DNA of 54,022 nt from Bacteroidales bacterium (GCA_012522855.1 JAAYJQ010000004.1:1-54022); one strand, 5' to 3'; shown: positions 33,049-42,579, numbered from the stretch's first letter. Program-made: numbers and translations. Notes: a model not told the origin generated them from the letters alone.

Positions 33049-34095
33049 ATGCACAATTATGATTACAGAGAGAAACCGGAGAAACTTCTTGTTCCTGAAG
33101 TAGTGAACCTGTTGGTTAAACTTCATGAGCTGAAGGGACGTCAGGAACTGTTTATCGAGGCAGAGCCTGACGTGTTGACTTCTATGCTGGAGATTGCCAG
33201 GATTCAGTCCACCAAGTCTTCCAATAAGCTTGAGGGTATCTGGACAAGTGACGAACGTCTGGAAGCTATCGTAAAGGAGAAGGCTCTGCCAAGGAACCGC
33301 AGCGAGGAGGAGATTTCAGGTTACCGTGACGTGCTTGCTACGATCCATGAGAGTTACGAGTATATTGCTCCAACTCCTAACAACATACTCCAGCTTCACA
33401 GAGATTTGTATAGTTTCTCGTCCAATTCAACAGGCGGCACCTATAAAAACTCTGATAATGTTATTGCCGAGAATGACAAGAAAGGCAAGTCCAAGGCACG
33501 ATTCATTCCGGTTCCGGCATTCATGACTGCCAATGCCATGGAACAATTGTGCGGTACTTTCATCACCGCAATGCAGGACGGAAAATATGATCCTCTGCTT
33601 TTGATTCCAATATTCATACTGGATTTCCTGTGTATCCATCCATTCAACGATGGGAACGGGCGGATGAGTCGTCTTCTCACCCTTTTGCTGCTTTACCGCT
33701 GTGGCTACATAGTCGGCAAGTACATATCGGTGGAAATGCTTATAGAGAAAAGTAAGGAGACATACTATGAGGCTCTGAAAGACAGTTCTGTGGCTTGGCA
33801 CGACTCGGAAAATGACTATCTTCCTTTCATCCGCTATTTTCTGGGCGTGATTCTCAAAGGATATAATGAGTTTGAAGAACGTGTCGAGTATATACGTCAC
33901 CGGGGTATGAGTAAACCCGACAGAATCAAATCAGTATTCGACCGTAAAGTAGGCAAAATCACCAAAGCGGACATTGTCCAGCTGTGTCCTGACATCAGCC
34001 TGACAACTATAGAGAATACCCTCAATTCGTTGTATGTAAGCGGTTACATCGAAAAGCACGGGAAATCACGTGGAACTTACTACACGAAAAAGTAG
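33049..34095 (+). CDS. Fic-family protein, second copy, class II
   Basis: 348 residues. Core motif IHPFNDGNGRMSRLL (canonical HPFx[D/E]GNGR). An N-terminal inhibitory motif SSNKLEGI (about 58-65) lies ahead of it. The N-terminal Fic_N part spans about 10-110, and the C-terminal winged helix reads TKADIVQLCPDISLTTIENTLNSLYVSGYIEKHG. It is not a close copy of the Fic protein at 23351-24418; the two share motifs only. The start at 33049 follows a good promoter. It lies directly beyond the IS256 remnant. Confidence 0.9.
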   Translation: MHNYDYREKPEKLLVPEVVNLLVKLHELKGRQELFIEAEPDVLTSMLEIARIQSTKSSNKLEGIWTSDERLEAIVKEKALPRNRSEEEISGYRDVLATIHESYEYIAPTPNNILQLHRDLYSFSSNSTGGTYKNSDNVIAENDKKGKSKARFIPVPAFMTANAMEQLCGTFITAMQDGKYDPLLLIPIFILDFLCIHPFNDGNGRMSRLLTLLLLYRCGYIVGKYISVEMLIEKSKETYYEALKDSSVAWHDSENDYLPFIRYFLGVILKGYNEFEERVEYIRHRGMSKPDRIKSVFDRKVGKITKADIVQLCPDISLTTIENTLNSLYVSGYIEKHGKSRGTYYTKK

Positions 34096-34138
34096 CTTTT
34101 CTGAAATTAGTCAAGTGTTGGTTACTATCGCAACCGCT

Positions 34139-34407
34139 ATGGACCGGAGAGAGTTCGAGCGGTTCTCGGACACAGTTATCAACAGGAGGCATATCCCTGA
34201 CCCTTACAGAGACTTCATCATCGGGCGTCTAAGCTGGTACCAAGTCCCGAGGTACTGAGCAGCACTTCCTTCAATTCTGGGCTTTTATGCAATAAATCTT
34301 CCAAGGCGCATTGGATATCACTGGTCATTTCCTCCAACCATTTCGGAGAAACTTGGCGCAAGAAATACTTCAAGACCATAAGACCAGACGCCAGCATATG
34401 GGATTGG
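34139..34407. repeat. ~270-bp block, copy 2 of 2 (istA fragment)
   Basis: Second copy of 31839-32107, beginning ATGGACCGGAGAGAGTTCGA, with istA-like codons to a stop at 34258 and then the unknown minus-strand coding fragment. It again leads straight into a 52-bp array. Confidence 0.82.
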
Positions 34408-34543
34408 CTTTCGACCGGAAGGGCACCCCAGGACGGGAAACGCATGGATCTGGGCTTAGCAAGGGGCCGAAGAGGCGTGCCAGGACCGGAATCGCGGGAA
34501 ATTGGTCCTGGCTAACACCGGCTGCTCTCGGAACAATTCGGGA
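34408..34543. repeat. 52-bp GC-rich repeat array, upstream of copy F
   Basis: Two full units and the terminal variant TTGGTCCTGGCTAACACCGG before the hairpin. Confidence 0.82.
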
Positions 34544-34691
34544 TTTACAAAGTGCGGGCATGCTGATCCAGGTCCCAGGGCTGTACAGGGCATATGAGCG
34601 TGAAAGATCAGTCAAAATATTCGCCCTCTTTTCACACCGATCGGCCTCCCAAGCCCCTCTGCACCGGAATGCCGTGCCCGGGTTTTGTAAA
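34544..34691 (+). repeat. hairpin element, type I, copy F
   Basis: 148 bp with TTTACAAAGTGCGGGCATG and CGTGCCCGGGTTTTGTAAA ends, the same internal stems, and both conserved flanks (AACAATTCGGGA and TTCCGAAGGATTCGCA). Confidence 0.88.
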
Positions 34692-35012
34692 TTCCGAAGG
34701 ATTCGCACGGATTCGGTGGGAGAATATTCAGCCAGGACGGGAAACGCAGGGATCCGGTCTTGGCAAGGGTCCGGAGAGGCGTGCCAGGACGGGAATCGCG
34801 GGAAACCGGTCTTGGCTGCCGCCCGGAAGGGCATCCCAGGACGGGAAATGCGGGGATCCGGGCTTGGCAGGGGGCAAAAAAGCCAGGCCAAGACCAAAAT
34901 CACAGGAAATTGGTCCTGGCGCGGCAGCGACAGCAGCGACGGCAGTGACAGCAGCGACGGCAGTGACGACAGTAATAACAGTGGCGGCAGTGCTGACAAT
35001 GATAGTGCTATT
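34692..35012. repeat. 52-bp array followed by CAGCGACGG triplet-like repeats
   Basis: After the conserved right flank, about four 52-bp units run to 34920 and end in AATTGGTCCTGGC. Then about 90 bp of GCGACAGCAGCGACGGCAGT-type short repeats run up to the 3' end of the aminotransferase gene. I see no gene in it. Confidence 0.8.
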
Positions 35013-35032
35013 GTGGGAATGGGCGGGCGCCT

Positions 35033-36286
35033 CTACCCTTCCAGCGCGTCCTTGATGCAGCGGACGATATACTCCACATCCTCATCCGTCACGTAGGGGC
35101 CGGCGGGAAGGCAGAGGCCGATCTTGAAAATGGATTCGGAAACGCCGTTGAGGTAGGCAGGAGCGTCGCGGTACACCGGCTGCTTGTGCATGGGCTTCCA
35201 GACCGGTCGCGCCTCGATCTGCGCGGCATCCAAGAATATACGCAGCGCCTCGACGTTGTCGTTCGGCTGGCAGTCCGTCACCGCCGACGAAGCCGCATGG
35301 ACCACCCCGGCAGCACCCCCCACGGCCCCCTTCACCACCGCTTTGTAAGCGTATTCTTGCCCCTTCACCCGCAGCGACGGGTCGAGTGTGATCACGCACA
35401 GCCAGTAGTTGGAATCATATTCACCCGTCGACGGCTGCGAATGCACCTTCAAACCCGGTACCTCCGCCAGCAGTTCCTCGTACATTTTCTGAATATGCCG
35501 ATGGTGGGCGATGTGGGCATCCGCAACCGTCATCTGTCCGCGCCCGATGCCCGCGCATATATTCGAGAGCCGGTAGTTGTAACCGATCTTCTCGTGCTGG
35601 TAGTACGGGTAGCTTTCGCGGTACTGCGTCGCGTACATCATGATGTTCCGCCACGCCTCCGCGTCCGGCGTGATCAGCGCGCCCCCGCCCGACGTCGTGA
35701 TCATCTTGTTGCCATTGAACGACAGCACACCATATTCCCCGAACGTCCCAAGCATCTGTCCCTTGAACCGCGAGCCGAAAGCCTCCGCAGCATCTTCTAT
35801 TACAGGAATATCGTAACGTTCGGCGATTTCCATGATGCGATCGATTTTATACGGCATGCCGTACAGCGCGACCGGCACGATTGCCTTGGGCTTCCGTCCC
35901 GTCTTCGCCAGCCGGTCGCGGATTGCCTCCTCCAGCAAATCCGGGTCCATATTCCATGTATCTAGTTCAGAATCAATGAATATAGGCGTGGCGCCGAGGT
36001 AGGTGACGGGGTGCGAAGAGGCGCAGAAGGTGAAGGACTGCACCAGCACCTCGTCGCCCGGTCCCACCCCGCACGCGATCAGCGCCAAATGCACCGCCGC
36101 CGTGCCGGACGACAGCGCCACCACGCGCTTGTCCTGCCCGACGAACGTCTCCAGATCCTTCTCGAACCCATCGACATTCGGCCCCAGCGGCACGACCCAA
36201 TTCGTGTCGAACGCTTCCTGAATATACTTCATTTCATTGCCGCTCATATGAGCCAGGCAGAGATAGATACGTTTACGGTCTGACAT
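35033..36286 (-). CDS. DegT/DnrJ/EryC1/StrS aminotransferase (PglE-like)
   Basis: 417 residues of the PLP-dependent sugar aminotransferase family. SSGTAAVHLAL binds the phosphate, VIEDAAEAFGS holds the ring Asp, and VLSFNGNKMITTSGGG contains the Schiff-base Lys. It transfers an amino group to a 4-keto nucleotide sugar for glycan synthesis. An Ala/Val/Gly-rich insertion of about 35 residues (around 308-345, VKGQEYAYKAVVKGAVGG...) breaks the usual C-terminal region just before IEARPVWKPMH. With the PglD- and PglC-like genes upstream it fits bacillosamine-type sugar assembly. It is the 3'-most gene of the polysaccharide locus. The ATG at 36286 follows AATTGAAT. Confidence 0.9.
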   Translation of the reverse strand: MSDRKRIYLCLAHMSGNEMKYIQEAFDTNWVVPLGPNVDGFEKDLETFVGQDKRVVALSSGTAAVHLALIACGVGPGDEVLVQSFTFCASSHPVTYLGATPIFIDSELDTWNMDPDLLEEAIRDRLAKTGRKPKAIVPVALYGMPYKIDRIMEIAERYDIPVIEDAAEAFGSRFKGQMLGTFGEYGVLSFNGNKMITTSGGGALITPDAEAWRNIMMYATQYRESYPYYQHEKIGYNYRLSNICAGIGRGQMTVADAHIAHHRHIQKMYEELLAEVPGLKVHSQPSTGEYDSNYWLCVITLDPSLRVKGQEYAYKAVVKGAVGGAAGVVHAASSAVTDCQPNDNVEALRIFLDAAQIEARPVWKPMHKQPVYRDAPAYLNGVSESIFKIGLCLPAGPYVTDEDVEYIVRCIKDALEG

Positions 36287-36466
36287 ATTCAATTGATTTT
36301 CAACTCTCCATCTGAACTATATCCAGCATGCAGGTCCGTGAGACAATCATAATTATTGATACACCTGCCCACCAACTATTAATCCTTATATCCTCTCTCC
36401 CCCGTACTCGATCCGCTTCCCAGGACGGTGGCGAAAAAATTGAGGAATATGCCAACTCGACCCGCC

Positions 36467-37117
36467 CTACGCTTCCCTGAACTTGATGGGCTTTGCGGGG
36501 ACGCCGACAGCCGTACAGTTGGGGGGAAGGGGCTTCGCAACCACAGCCCCGGCTCCGACAATCGTATTGGCGCCGATGCTCGTCCGATTTATGATCTTCA
36601 CGCCCGTTCCACAATAAACTCCCTCCTCGATCACAACCTCGCCTGAAATGTTGCACGTCGGCATGAAGGCAGCATAATCCTTGATGACGGTATCGTGTCC
36701 CGTCGTGCAGGCCAAGTTCAAGATCACGAAATTACCGATTTCGATGTTTGTCGTAATGATGTTGGCCGCGCAGATGATGCAGCCCTTTCCGATCTCAACA
36801 AAGTCCCTGTCGCCGATCAGCACAGAAGGATGAATCAACGTTGGGAACGACACCCGAGGATTCGTGATCCGCGACAGAATATTCTTCTTGATGTGCGGAG
36901 TTCCGATAGCCAAGGTAATGGCTAGCGGCTTTTCCCAAGCATTCAAATCCTCGCAGGTGCCAAGCGTTTCAAATCCATTGATTATCTCCCCCTTTGGATA
37001 CCCGTCATCAAAGAACCCCACAACGTTCCAAACAGGAGACACCCGATTGACGTCCTGAATCAAAGTCAAGATCTCACGGCCGAAACCACCGGCACCGAAT
37101 ATCGCAATATCTTGCAT
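36467..37117 (-). CDS. PglD/NeuD-type sugar O/N-acyltransferase
   Basis: 216 residues. An N-terminal nucleotide-sugar binding domain (DIAIFGAGGFGREI) is followed by a left-handed beta-helix of hexapeptide repeats (IHPSVLIGDRDFVEIGKGCIICAANIITTN onward) ending VGVPAKPIKF. The closest named relative is PglD, which acetylates the UDP-4-amino sugar made by a PglE-like aminotransferase such as the downstream gene. The 174 bp between the two genes hold nothing recognisable. Confidence 0.9.
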   Translation of the reverse strand: MQDIAIFGAGGFGREILTLIQDVNRVSPVWNVVGFFDDGYPKGEIINGFETLGTCEDLNAWEKPLAITLAIGTPHIKKNILSRITNPRVSFPTLIHPSVLIGDRDFVEIGKGCIICAANIITTNIEIGNFVILNLACTTGHDTVIKDYAAFMPTCNISGEVVIEEGVYCGTGVKIINRTSIGANTIVGAGAVVAKPLPPNCTAVGVPAKPIKFREA

Positions 37118-37120
37118 GGC

Positions 37121-37588
37121 TTATTCTTTTCCGACAATATACACATAATTTGTGGTCGCGCTCCCCCCGATGTTCAGCATCATCGCATTCTTCGCGCCCG
37201 GCACTTGATAATTTCCAGCCCGATACATCACCTGCTTGTACAAGTCAACAAACATACGCGCTCCGGAAGCCCCCACAGGGTGCCCGCAGCCGATCAAGTC
37301 ACCGATATAAAGATCGATCTTGATGTCCAGATTATCAGCAACGCTCTCGAACACCAGGTCGGACTGTCTTACACAGTCCGCCAACATCGCATAGTCGCAG
37401 GGAACCAGATGGCTGACAATGCTGTCTGCCTTCACAGTCTTCCCTGCACGCAGTGCAGCACCCTTGGACTTCTCGATGTCCCGGCTGACCATATAGACCT
37501 TCGCATTGCCGAAGGAAGCAAAGATAGCGGAAACGTTCGTACCCATGGTACCGTTCGCTCCGACAACTGTAACTGTGTTTACTTTCAT
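37121..37588 (-). pseudogene. in-frame chimera: 3-hydroxyacyl-CoA dehydrogenase head, thiolase tail
   Basis: 155 residues. Residues 1-90 are the Rossmann start of a 3-hydroxyacyl-CoA dehydrogenase ([20 protein letters not shown], then [13 protein letters not shown]). Residues about 97-155 are the C-terminal end of a thiolase ([14 protein letters not shown] with the catalytic-loop GHPxGxSG, and [16 protein letters not shown]). Neither family can be complete at this length. The frame is intact, so an in-frame deletion joining two neighbouring genes is the simplest reading. It starts 8 bp downstream of the sugar-transferase stop and ends 4 bp before the PglD-like gene. Confidence 0.8.
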
Positions 37589-37595
37589 TTACCAA

Positions 37596-38204
37596 TTAAT
37601 TTTTTCCGTTGAAGGCTTCCATCGTCACACTCGTGGCAGAGTTGATATCTTTCCGTTGAAGAACATTCTTTACCGTGATGAATATGACCTTGAGATCTGT
37701 CGGCAGAGTACAATGATCCACGTACCAAACATCCAATTTAAACTTTTCTTCCCAACTGATCGCATTCCTTCCATGACATTGCGCCCAGCCGGAAATACCT
37801 GGTCTGACTTCATGCCTGCGCGCCTGTTCGGGAGAGTACAAGGGCAGATACTGCACTAATAACGGTCTTGGCCCGATCAGAGACATGTCTCCCTTCAGCA
37901 CATTGATCAACTGCGGAAGCTCGTCAATTGAGGTCGATCGCACGAAAAGCCCCACCTTTGTCAAGCGTTGCGTATCCGGAAGCAAATTCCCTTCCGCATC
38001 CCGCTCATCCGTCATCGTCTTGAACTTGATTACCTTGAATATTTTCGCATTCATCCCGGGCCGCTCCTGCAGGAAGAAAGCGCCCGCCCCCTTGTTGGCA
38101 AAATGCAGCAAAATCGCCACAATCACAAGGAACCACCCGATGAGAATCAAAGCGACCAATGCGATTAGAAAATCAAGCAAACGTTTGAAGAAATATTTAT
38201 ACAT
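37596..38204 (-). CDS. PglC-type initiating sugar-phosphate transferase
   Basis: 202 residues. One re-entrant hydrophobic N-terminal helix (about 10-34) and the monotopic phosphoglycosyltransferase core: QERPGMNAKIFKVIKFKTM, STSIDELPQLINVLKGDMSLIGPRPLL and RPGISGWAQCHGRN. It moves a sugar 1-phosphate (probably a diacetamido- or acetamido-sugar) onto undecaprenyl phosphate and starts glycan assembly at the membrane. Confidence 0.93.
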   Translation of the reverse strand: MYKYFFKRLLDFLIALVALILIGWFLVIVAILLHFANKGAGAFFLQERPGMNAKIFKVIKFKTMTDERDAEGNLLPDTQRLTKVGLFVRSTSIDELPQLINVLKGDMSLIGPRPLLVQYLPLYSPEQARRHEVRPGISGWAQCHGRNAISWEEKFKLDVWYVDHCTLPTDLKVIFITVKNVLQRKDINSATSVTMEAFNGKN

Positions 38205-38468
38205 TATCTTTAGGCTTGTCAGATCTTAATATCAGGGCGATCTGAGGTTCGAGTATTCGCAGGCATACGTTATCATGTTTTCTAATATCTTGTATGAGGC
38301 ATCCCCTAACGTCATTAACCAAGAGGCACACAGCATGTACTCTCTAACGACTTGTTCTGTTCACCGCAACTACAATAAGGGTATTAATGACATTCTCCGA
38401 ACACTAACTTTCAGGATGTGATGAGTCTTCCAACGAATAGGTTTTAGCTAGCAGTTCTCCAGATTTTT

Positions 38469-39602
38469 CTAGGTATAACTATCAAAGCGCTCCTTGATCA
38501 ATCTGTAAAAATCATAAACATCCTGTGATGTTTTCTTCGCATTAAGTAAATCACGCAGGTACTTCTTGCCATTTTCTGCCAAAGACTTGGCCTCAAAAGG
38601 ATTTGCGATAACCGTTTCTATCGCAACAGCAATAGATGAAGGATCTGCTGGTTCAGTAAGATATCCTGTTTTCCCAGGGATCACGATATCAGGGAAACCT
38701 CCCACATTTGAGGCTATTGTCGGGACTGCCAACATTAGTGACTCACCGGCACCTCCCAAATTCTCTGAATGAGAAGGGTGAACCGCCACATCAAAGTCTT
38801 GATACAGCTCTGGGACATTCATTCTGGTTCCGAGGAAATGGATATTGCGCACTTTCTCCCGTCCGTAAGAAATGACTTTTTTTTCATACGCCTCTGCTCC
38901 CTCCCAAGGACCGCCAATAAACACAAGATGCAGATTAGGATACTTATCTTGTATCATAGCGACAGCATCTATCAGATCTTCATGACCTTTCAGGCCCCTC
39001 TTTTCACCAAGGAATTTCTTTGGGGCATACATATACGCCACCATACCCACGATAATATCCTTTTCTGTCAAGCCAAGCTCCGACCGCAAGAGCCCCTTCT
39101 GGTATTCTTTATCGACAAGGTCGCCCCCATAATAAGTGAGAAACAGACGACTGTCATCTATCCCACATGCCTTATATTTATCAAATGACCATTTACAAGT
39201 CGGAATCCAAAAATCTTTCTTCCTTTGAGCAGTCCACAAATCAGCTTTTCTAAAAACCGAATGCTCAAGATGGAGTGGCCCGGGAACTTCAAATACCCTT
39301 GCTACCCGATAGTTATAGAGAGCCATTCGCATTAACAGTGTCGTAATCACAAAATGACTGTGAACAATATCTGGCTTGACTTCCATAACCATCTTACGAA
39401 TCTTTCGCATCGTTCCCATAGCATTTTTCATCGAATAGTCCAGCTCATGAACAATAATTCCGGCATCTTTATATCGCGGCACCAGTATGCCATTAGGAGG
39501 CAATGCCACATGCACTTCTTCGCCAAGCTGGACCAAATCTCTCATTAACCGGAACGCCCAAGTCGCACCTGTAGATGTTTTAACCAAATGTAATACTTTC
39601 AT
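38469..39602 (-). CDS. GT4-family glycosyltransferase
   Basis: 377 residues, GT-B fold. The N-terminal domain begins MKVLHLVKTSTGATWAFRLM. The C-terminal nucleotide-sugar domain has HPSHSENLGGAGESLMLAVPTIASNVGGFPDIV, the GT4 E-x7-E region. Donor and acceptor are unknown. The 264 bp on its downstream side (38205-38468) hold no gene I can support. Confidence 0.88.
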   Translation of the reverse strand: MKVLHLVKTSTGATWAFRLMRDLVQLGEEVHVALPPNGILVPRYKDAGIIVHELDYSMKNAMGTMRKIRKMVMEVKPDIVHSHFVITTLLMRMALYNYRVARVFEVPGPLHLEHSVFRKADLWTAQRKKDFWIPTCKWSFDKYKACGIDDSRLFLTYYGGDLVDKEYQKGLLRSELGLTEKDIIVGMVAYMYAPKKFLGEKRGLKGHEDLIDAVAMIQDKYPNLHLVFIGGPWEGAEAYEKKVISYGREKVRNIHFLGTRMNVPELYQDFDVAVHPSHSENLGGAGESLMLAVPTIASNVGGFPDIVIPGKTGYLTEPADPSSIAVAIETVIANPFEAKSLAENGKKYLRDLLNAKKTSQDVYDFYRLIKERFDSYT

Positions 39603-39792
39603 GCACTATTTCTATTAACTGGTCAGCCTCCCCCCCTACGCAACGAATAAGAGAGGTGTGTATCAGTTGGCACTTTTGTCCATACTTTCGGAACGTCATT
39701 TTCCTATGTAGTACAGCATGTATGAGTTCGCTTCCGGCGCAAAACATCCCCCTTATCTCTCCGGGTGTAGTATATGTTGTTCTTTAGAAGCA

Positions 39793-39987
39793 TCATCCCA
39801 CCATCTTCCTCATCGACACGCTAGGGCGGCCCATAAGAGAGCAGTAGTACCCCGAGGATTTCGACTCTAATCCCTCCCTGTCAATCTGCTTGAACAGAAG
39901 GGTCTGTCCGTTATTAGTATCAATGGAAGTCTCTCGTGCGACTTCTAACATGAACATCAGGAATTCCTTGAGCGTTTTGCCTATCAT
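39793..39987 (-). pseudogene. IS5/IS1182-like transposase, N-terminal fragment
   Basis: 64 residues containing FKQIDREGLESKSSGYYCSLMGRPSVSMRKMVG, which resembles the QIDW...Y...GRP..P...MVGL start of DDE transposases of this group. It stops right after MVG. It lies in a 480-bp gap between two glycosyltransferase genes; nothing else there is recognisable. Confidence 0.5.
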
Positions 39988-40084
39988 TTAGCTTCAAATA
40001 ATTGGAAGTTTTCTATTACAAGTACAAGCGAAGAAGCACTCGCAAAAACACCACAACCCATGAAACAAATTTATTAATCCTCAA

Positions 40085-41281
40085 CTATTTTTTGCTAACA
40101 CAGGGCTGATTAATAATATTTTTATAAAATGACTCTCTCCGAGCAGACAATACACTTTCAGAATATTCTTTTGATTTATTAAGATTCATTGAAGAAAGCT
40201 CATTACAACGAGAAGGGGTTGAAATAAGCCTCTCAATACAGTCACATAACGCGCTAACACTCCCTTTTTCGATTATCACGTCATTTGAAAGCAGTTCTGG
40301 AATACCTCCAACTCTTGTACCCACACAAACTAGCCCTTGGGACATAGCTTCAAGCAAAGCTCTTGGCAAACCTTCTGCTCTAGATACCTGTAAATAAAAA
40401 TCGCAATTAGCAAAACATCTAAACAGCTCGCCCCTATTTACGTTTCCCCTAAAATCAACAAGATGGGAAATGGATAAAGATGAAGCCAGGTCCTTCATTT
40501 GATTCATCATTCGCCCTCCACCCAACCAAACCAATCGACAGTTAATGCCTTTATCATTGAGAACCCTAACAGCCTTTAGAGCTATATCAGGAGATTTGTA
40601 AAGCTGTTCCAAAGAACCAATTGACAATAGAGAATAGGGCGCAGAAAGATAATGTGGTGAATCATCATTTTTAAAAATGTCATCATTAATCTGGACATTC
40701 GAAGCATTCGTGACGAAAGTCGCATTTAATGCAGGATATCGCTTTTGGAGGTGATTTTCAGTTACATATAAAACTTGTTTTGCTCTTTTTACTTGCCTTT
40801 TTAATTTATATGTAAAAACTAACCTAAATATAGGTCTTAAAGGGTGATTTACAGCCCCAGGGGCATATACATCCCACGGATCGCCAACAACCTCACAAGC
40901 ATATTCGATAGAGTTCTTTGCTAATAAATCAGCCATCCACCCTCCTATCATTCCAGGCAATCTACAGATTACACTCGAGTTACTGTCTCGAATTTCAGAA
41001 GCAATATCTTTCAATACTAAACGGATCTGTTTTCTTTTTTTTGTGAATCCGGAAGGCCCTTCATAGTACGGGATCCTATGAAATGAAACACCAGGACCAC
41101 TTGACTTATATTCAGCATCAACTGTATTGCTTATCTTTTCAACTCTAGCAACCACGGTCACAGAAGAGAAAACAGCAAGATAACGCGTCCATAATAGATA
41201 TGGAAAGCCGCATTGAGAAAAGACCCCGTCCTCATTCTCCCAAAAACGTGCTTCAGTGACAAAGTATAGTTGCTTCCTCAT
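40085..41281 (-). CDS. GT4-family glycosyltransferase
   Basis: 398 residues, GT-B. The C-terminal signature VSRAEGLPRALLEAMSQGLVCVGTRVGGIPELL is the canonical E-x7-E donor-binding motif. The N terminus is a long acceptor domain with a hydrophobic patch. The ATG overlaps the upstream polymerase stop by 4 bp (ATGA at 41278-41281), so they are coupled. Confidence 0.9.
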   Translation of the reverse strand: MRKQLYFVTEARFWENEDGVFSQCGFPYLLWTRYLAVFSSVTVVARVEKISNTVDAEYKSSGPGVSFHRIPYYEGPSGFTKKRKQIRLVLKDIASEIRDSNSSVICRLPGMIGGWMADLLAKNSIEYACEVVGDPWDVYAPGAVNHPLRPIFRLVFTYKLKRQVKRAKQVLYVTENHLQKRYPALNATFVTNASNVQINDDIFKNDDSPHYLSAPYSLLSIGSLEQLYKSPDIALKAVRVLNDKGINCRLVWLGGGRMMNQMKDLASSLSISHLVDFRGNVNRGELFRCFANCDFYLQVSRAEGLPRALLEAMSQGLVCVGTRVGGIPELLSNDVIIEKGSVSALCDCIERLISTPSRCNELSSMNLNKSKEYSESVLSARRESFYKNIINQPCVSKK

Positions 41282-42579
41282 TTCACCTTGAACTTAAGAA
41301 AAAATTGTAATGGTAATCCAAAGATAATCAGCAATAAGCTACGTGAAAACCAAGCGATTGCTTCAGTTCGAATGAAATAAAAAGATAAAAGATACATCCA
41401 CATCATTAATAATACACCATATTGCTTCTTTGAAATGATCCTAAATAACCACTCAATAAAAACAAATATAAAAAAAGCAAGAATAAATTCGAAAAACAAA
41501 TTCCCACGTACCCCAAAAAATAAGTCAATTGGTAACGGAACTGTTAGTGTACTCTTACTTTGACGAATATCTTGTAATCTTGCGGAGTATGGAATATATG
41601 TATTATAGCCAATAAACCGTCGAATAGAATTAGGAAGTATTTTTAGAAACTGATTGTCAAAAAAAACATCCGGGTATTGAATCATCTCATCATAGCTCAG
41701 ATAAGCAGTAAGAGTTTCATTCGGGAACAGAATCTCAACCGCAGTCAATTTGCGACCGCTGATATTCCTTGCTATGTTAAAAACATCCGAACGAAAAAAG
41801 GTGAATACATTTAATACAACATATACAATTATCCCTGCAATAATTATTAATTTCGTCCTTTTCTTCAACCATTCCCTATTGAGCGCAAAGACTAATGCCA
41901 AGGAGCCCAAACAAATAGAAACCACCGGCAATCTAGCCCCCGATATCAGCAAAATCAAGAAAAAGAGGAGGAATAGAACCGAAGTAAATAATATAAACCC
42001 TTTATCCCTTTTCGGACGTTTAATAATAAAATATGGCACAAACAACGAGGCAGACAGAAATAAAAATATATCATATCGCGTAAACGAGCCTCCACTTGTC
42101 TGTATCTCGAATAACGCATCTGCACGTCCCATAATAAGCATTGCCCGAACACCCCCAACAGGCCTCCACCGCTCTATATATAAAGCCACAGCTATTAGGA
42201 AAAGGATTAGGATAGCAGCCTTATATTTTCTATTCTGGCTTGATAAATCATACACAAAACGACCGTATGAATAATGATCGATTTCTCCCCTACCCGTCCC
42301 AGAAAAAAATCCCGCAAAACAGGATGCGGCTAACACAACAGTAAAACAACGTTGACACCCAAGAACTGATTCATATGATAATGTCCTATTAAAAGTCGTA
42401 TTCAAAATAAAAGGATCTACAGCGAACAAGATGGCTGCCGGAACCGAGTATACAAATAGTAAAATAATTATTATCCAACCGGGCAATAGATAGTTGTAAT
42501 ACTTTTGTCTTTTCTTTAAATGAAAGATAGAAAAGACAAAAAGAATGGACGACAGTAATATGTGAAATAATAGGTTCAT
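41278..42579 (-). CDS. Wzy-like O-antigen/polysaccharide polymerase
   Basis: 433 residues with about ten or more hydrophobic segments, a large loop near residues 290-345, and no soluble domain. Sequence is poorly conserved in this class, so the call rests on topology, an R-rich periplasmic loop (GGVRAMLIMGRAD) and position between glycosyltransferases in a locus with a Wzx flippase. It would polymerise undecaprenyl-linked repeat units. It overlaps both neighbours by 4 bp. Confidence 0.75.
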   Translation of the reverse strand: MNLLFHILLSSILFVFSIFHLKKRQKYYNYLLPGWIIIILLFVYSVPAAILFAVDPFILNTTFNRTLSYESVLGCQRCFTVVLAASCFAGFFSGTGRGEIDHYSYGRFVYDLSSQNRKYKAAILILFLIAVALYIERWRPVGGVRAMLIMGRADALFEIQTSGGSFTRYDIFLFLSASLFVPYFIIKRPKRDKGFILFTSVLFLLFFLILLISGARLPVVSICLGSLALVFALNREWLKKRTKLIIIAGIIVYVVLNVFTFFRSDVFNIARNISGRKLTAVEILFPNETLTAYLSYDEMIQYPDVFFDNQFLKILPNSIRRFIGYNTYIPYSARLQDIRQSKSTLTVPLPIDLFFGVRGNLFFEFILAFFIFVFIEWLFRIISKKQYGVLLMMWMYLLSFYFIRTEAIAWFSRSLLLIIFGLPLQFFLKFKVK

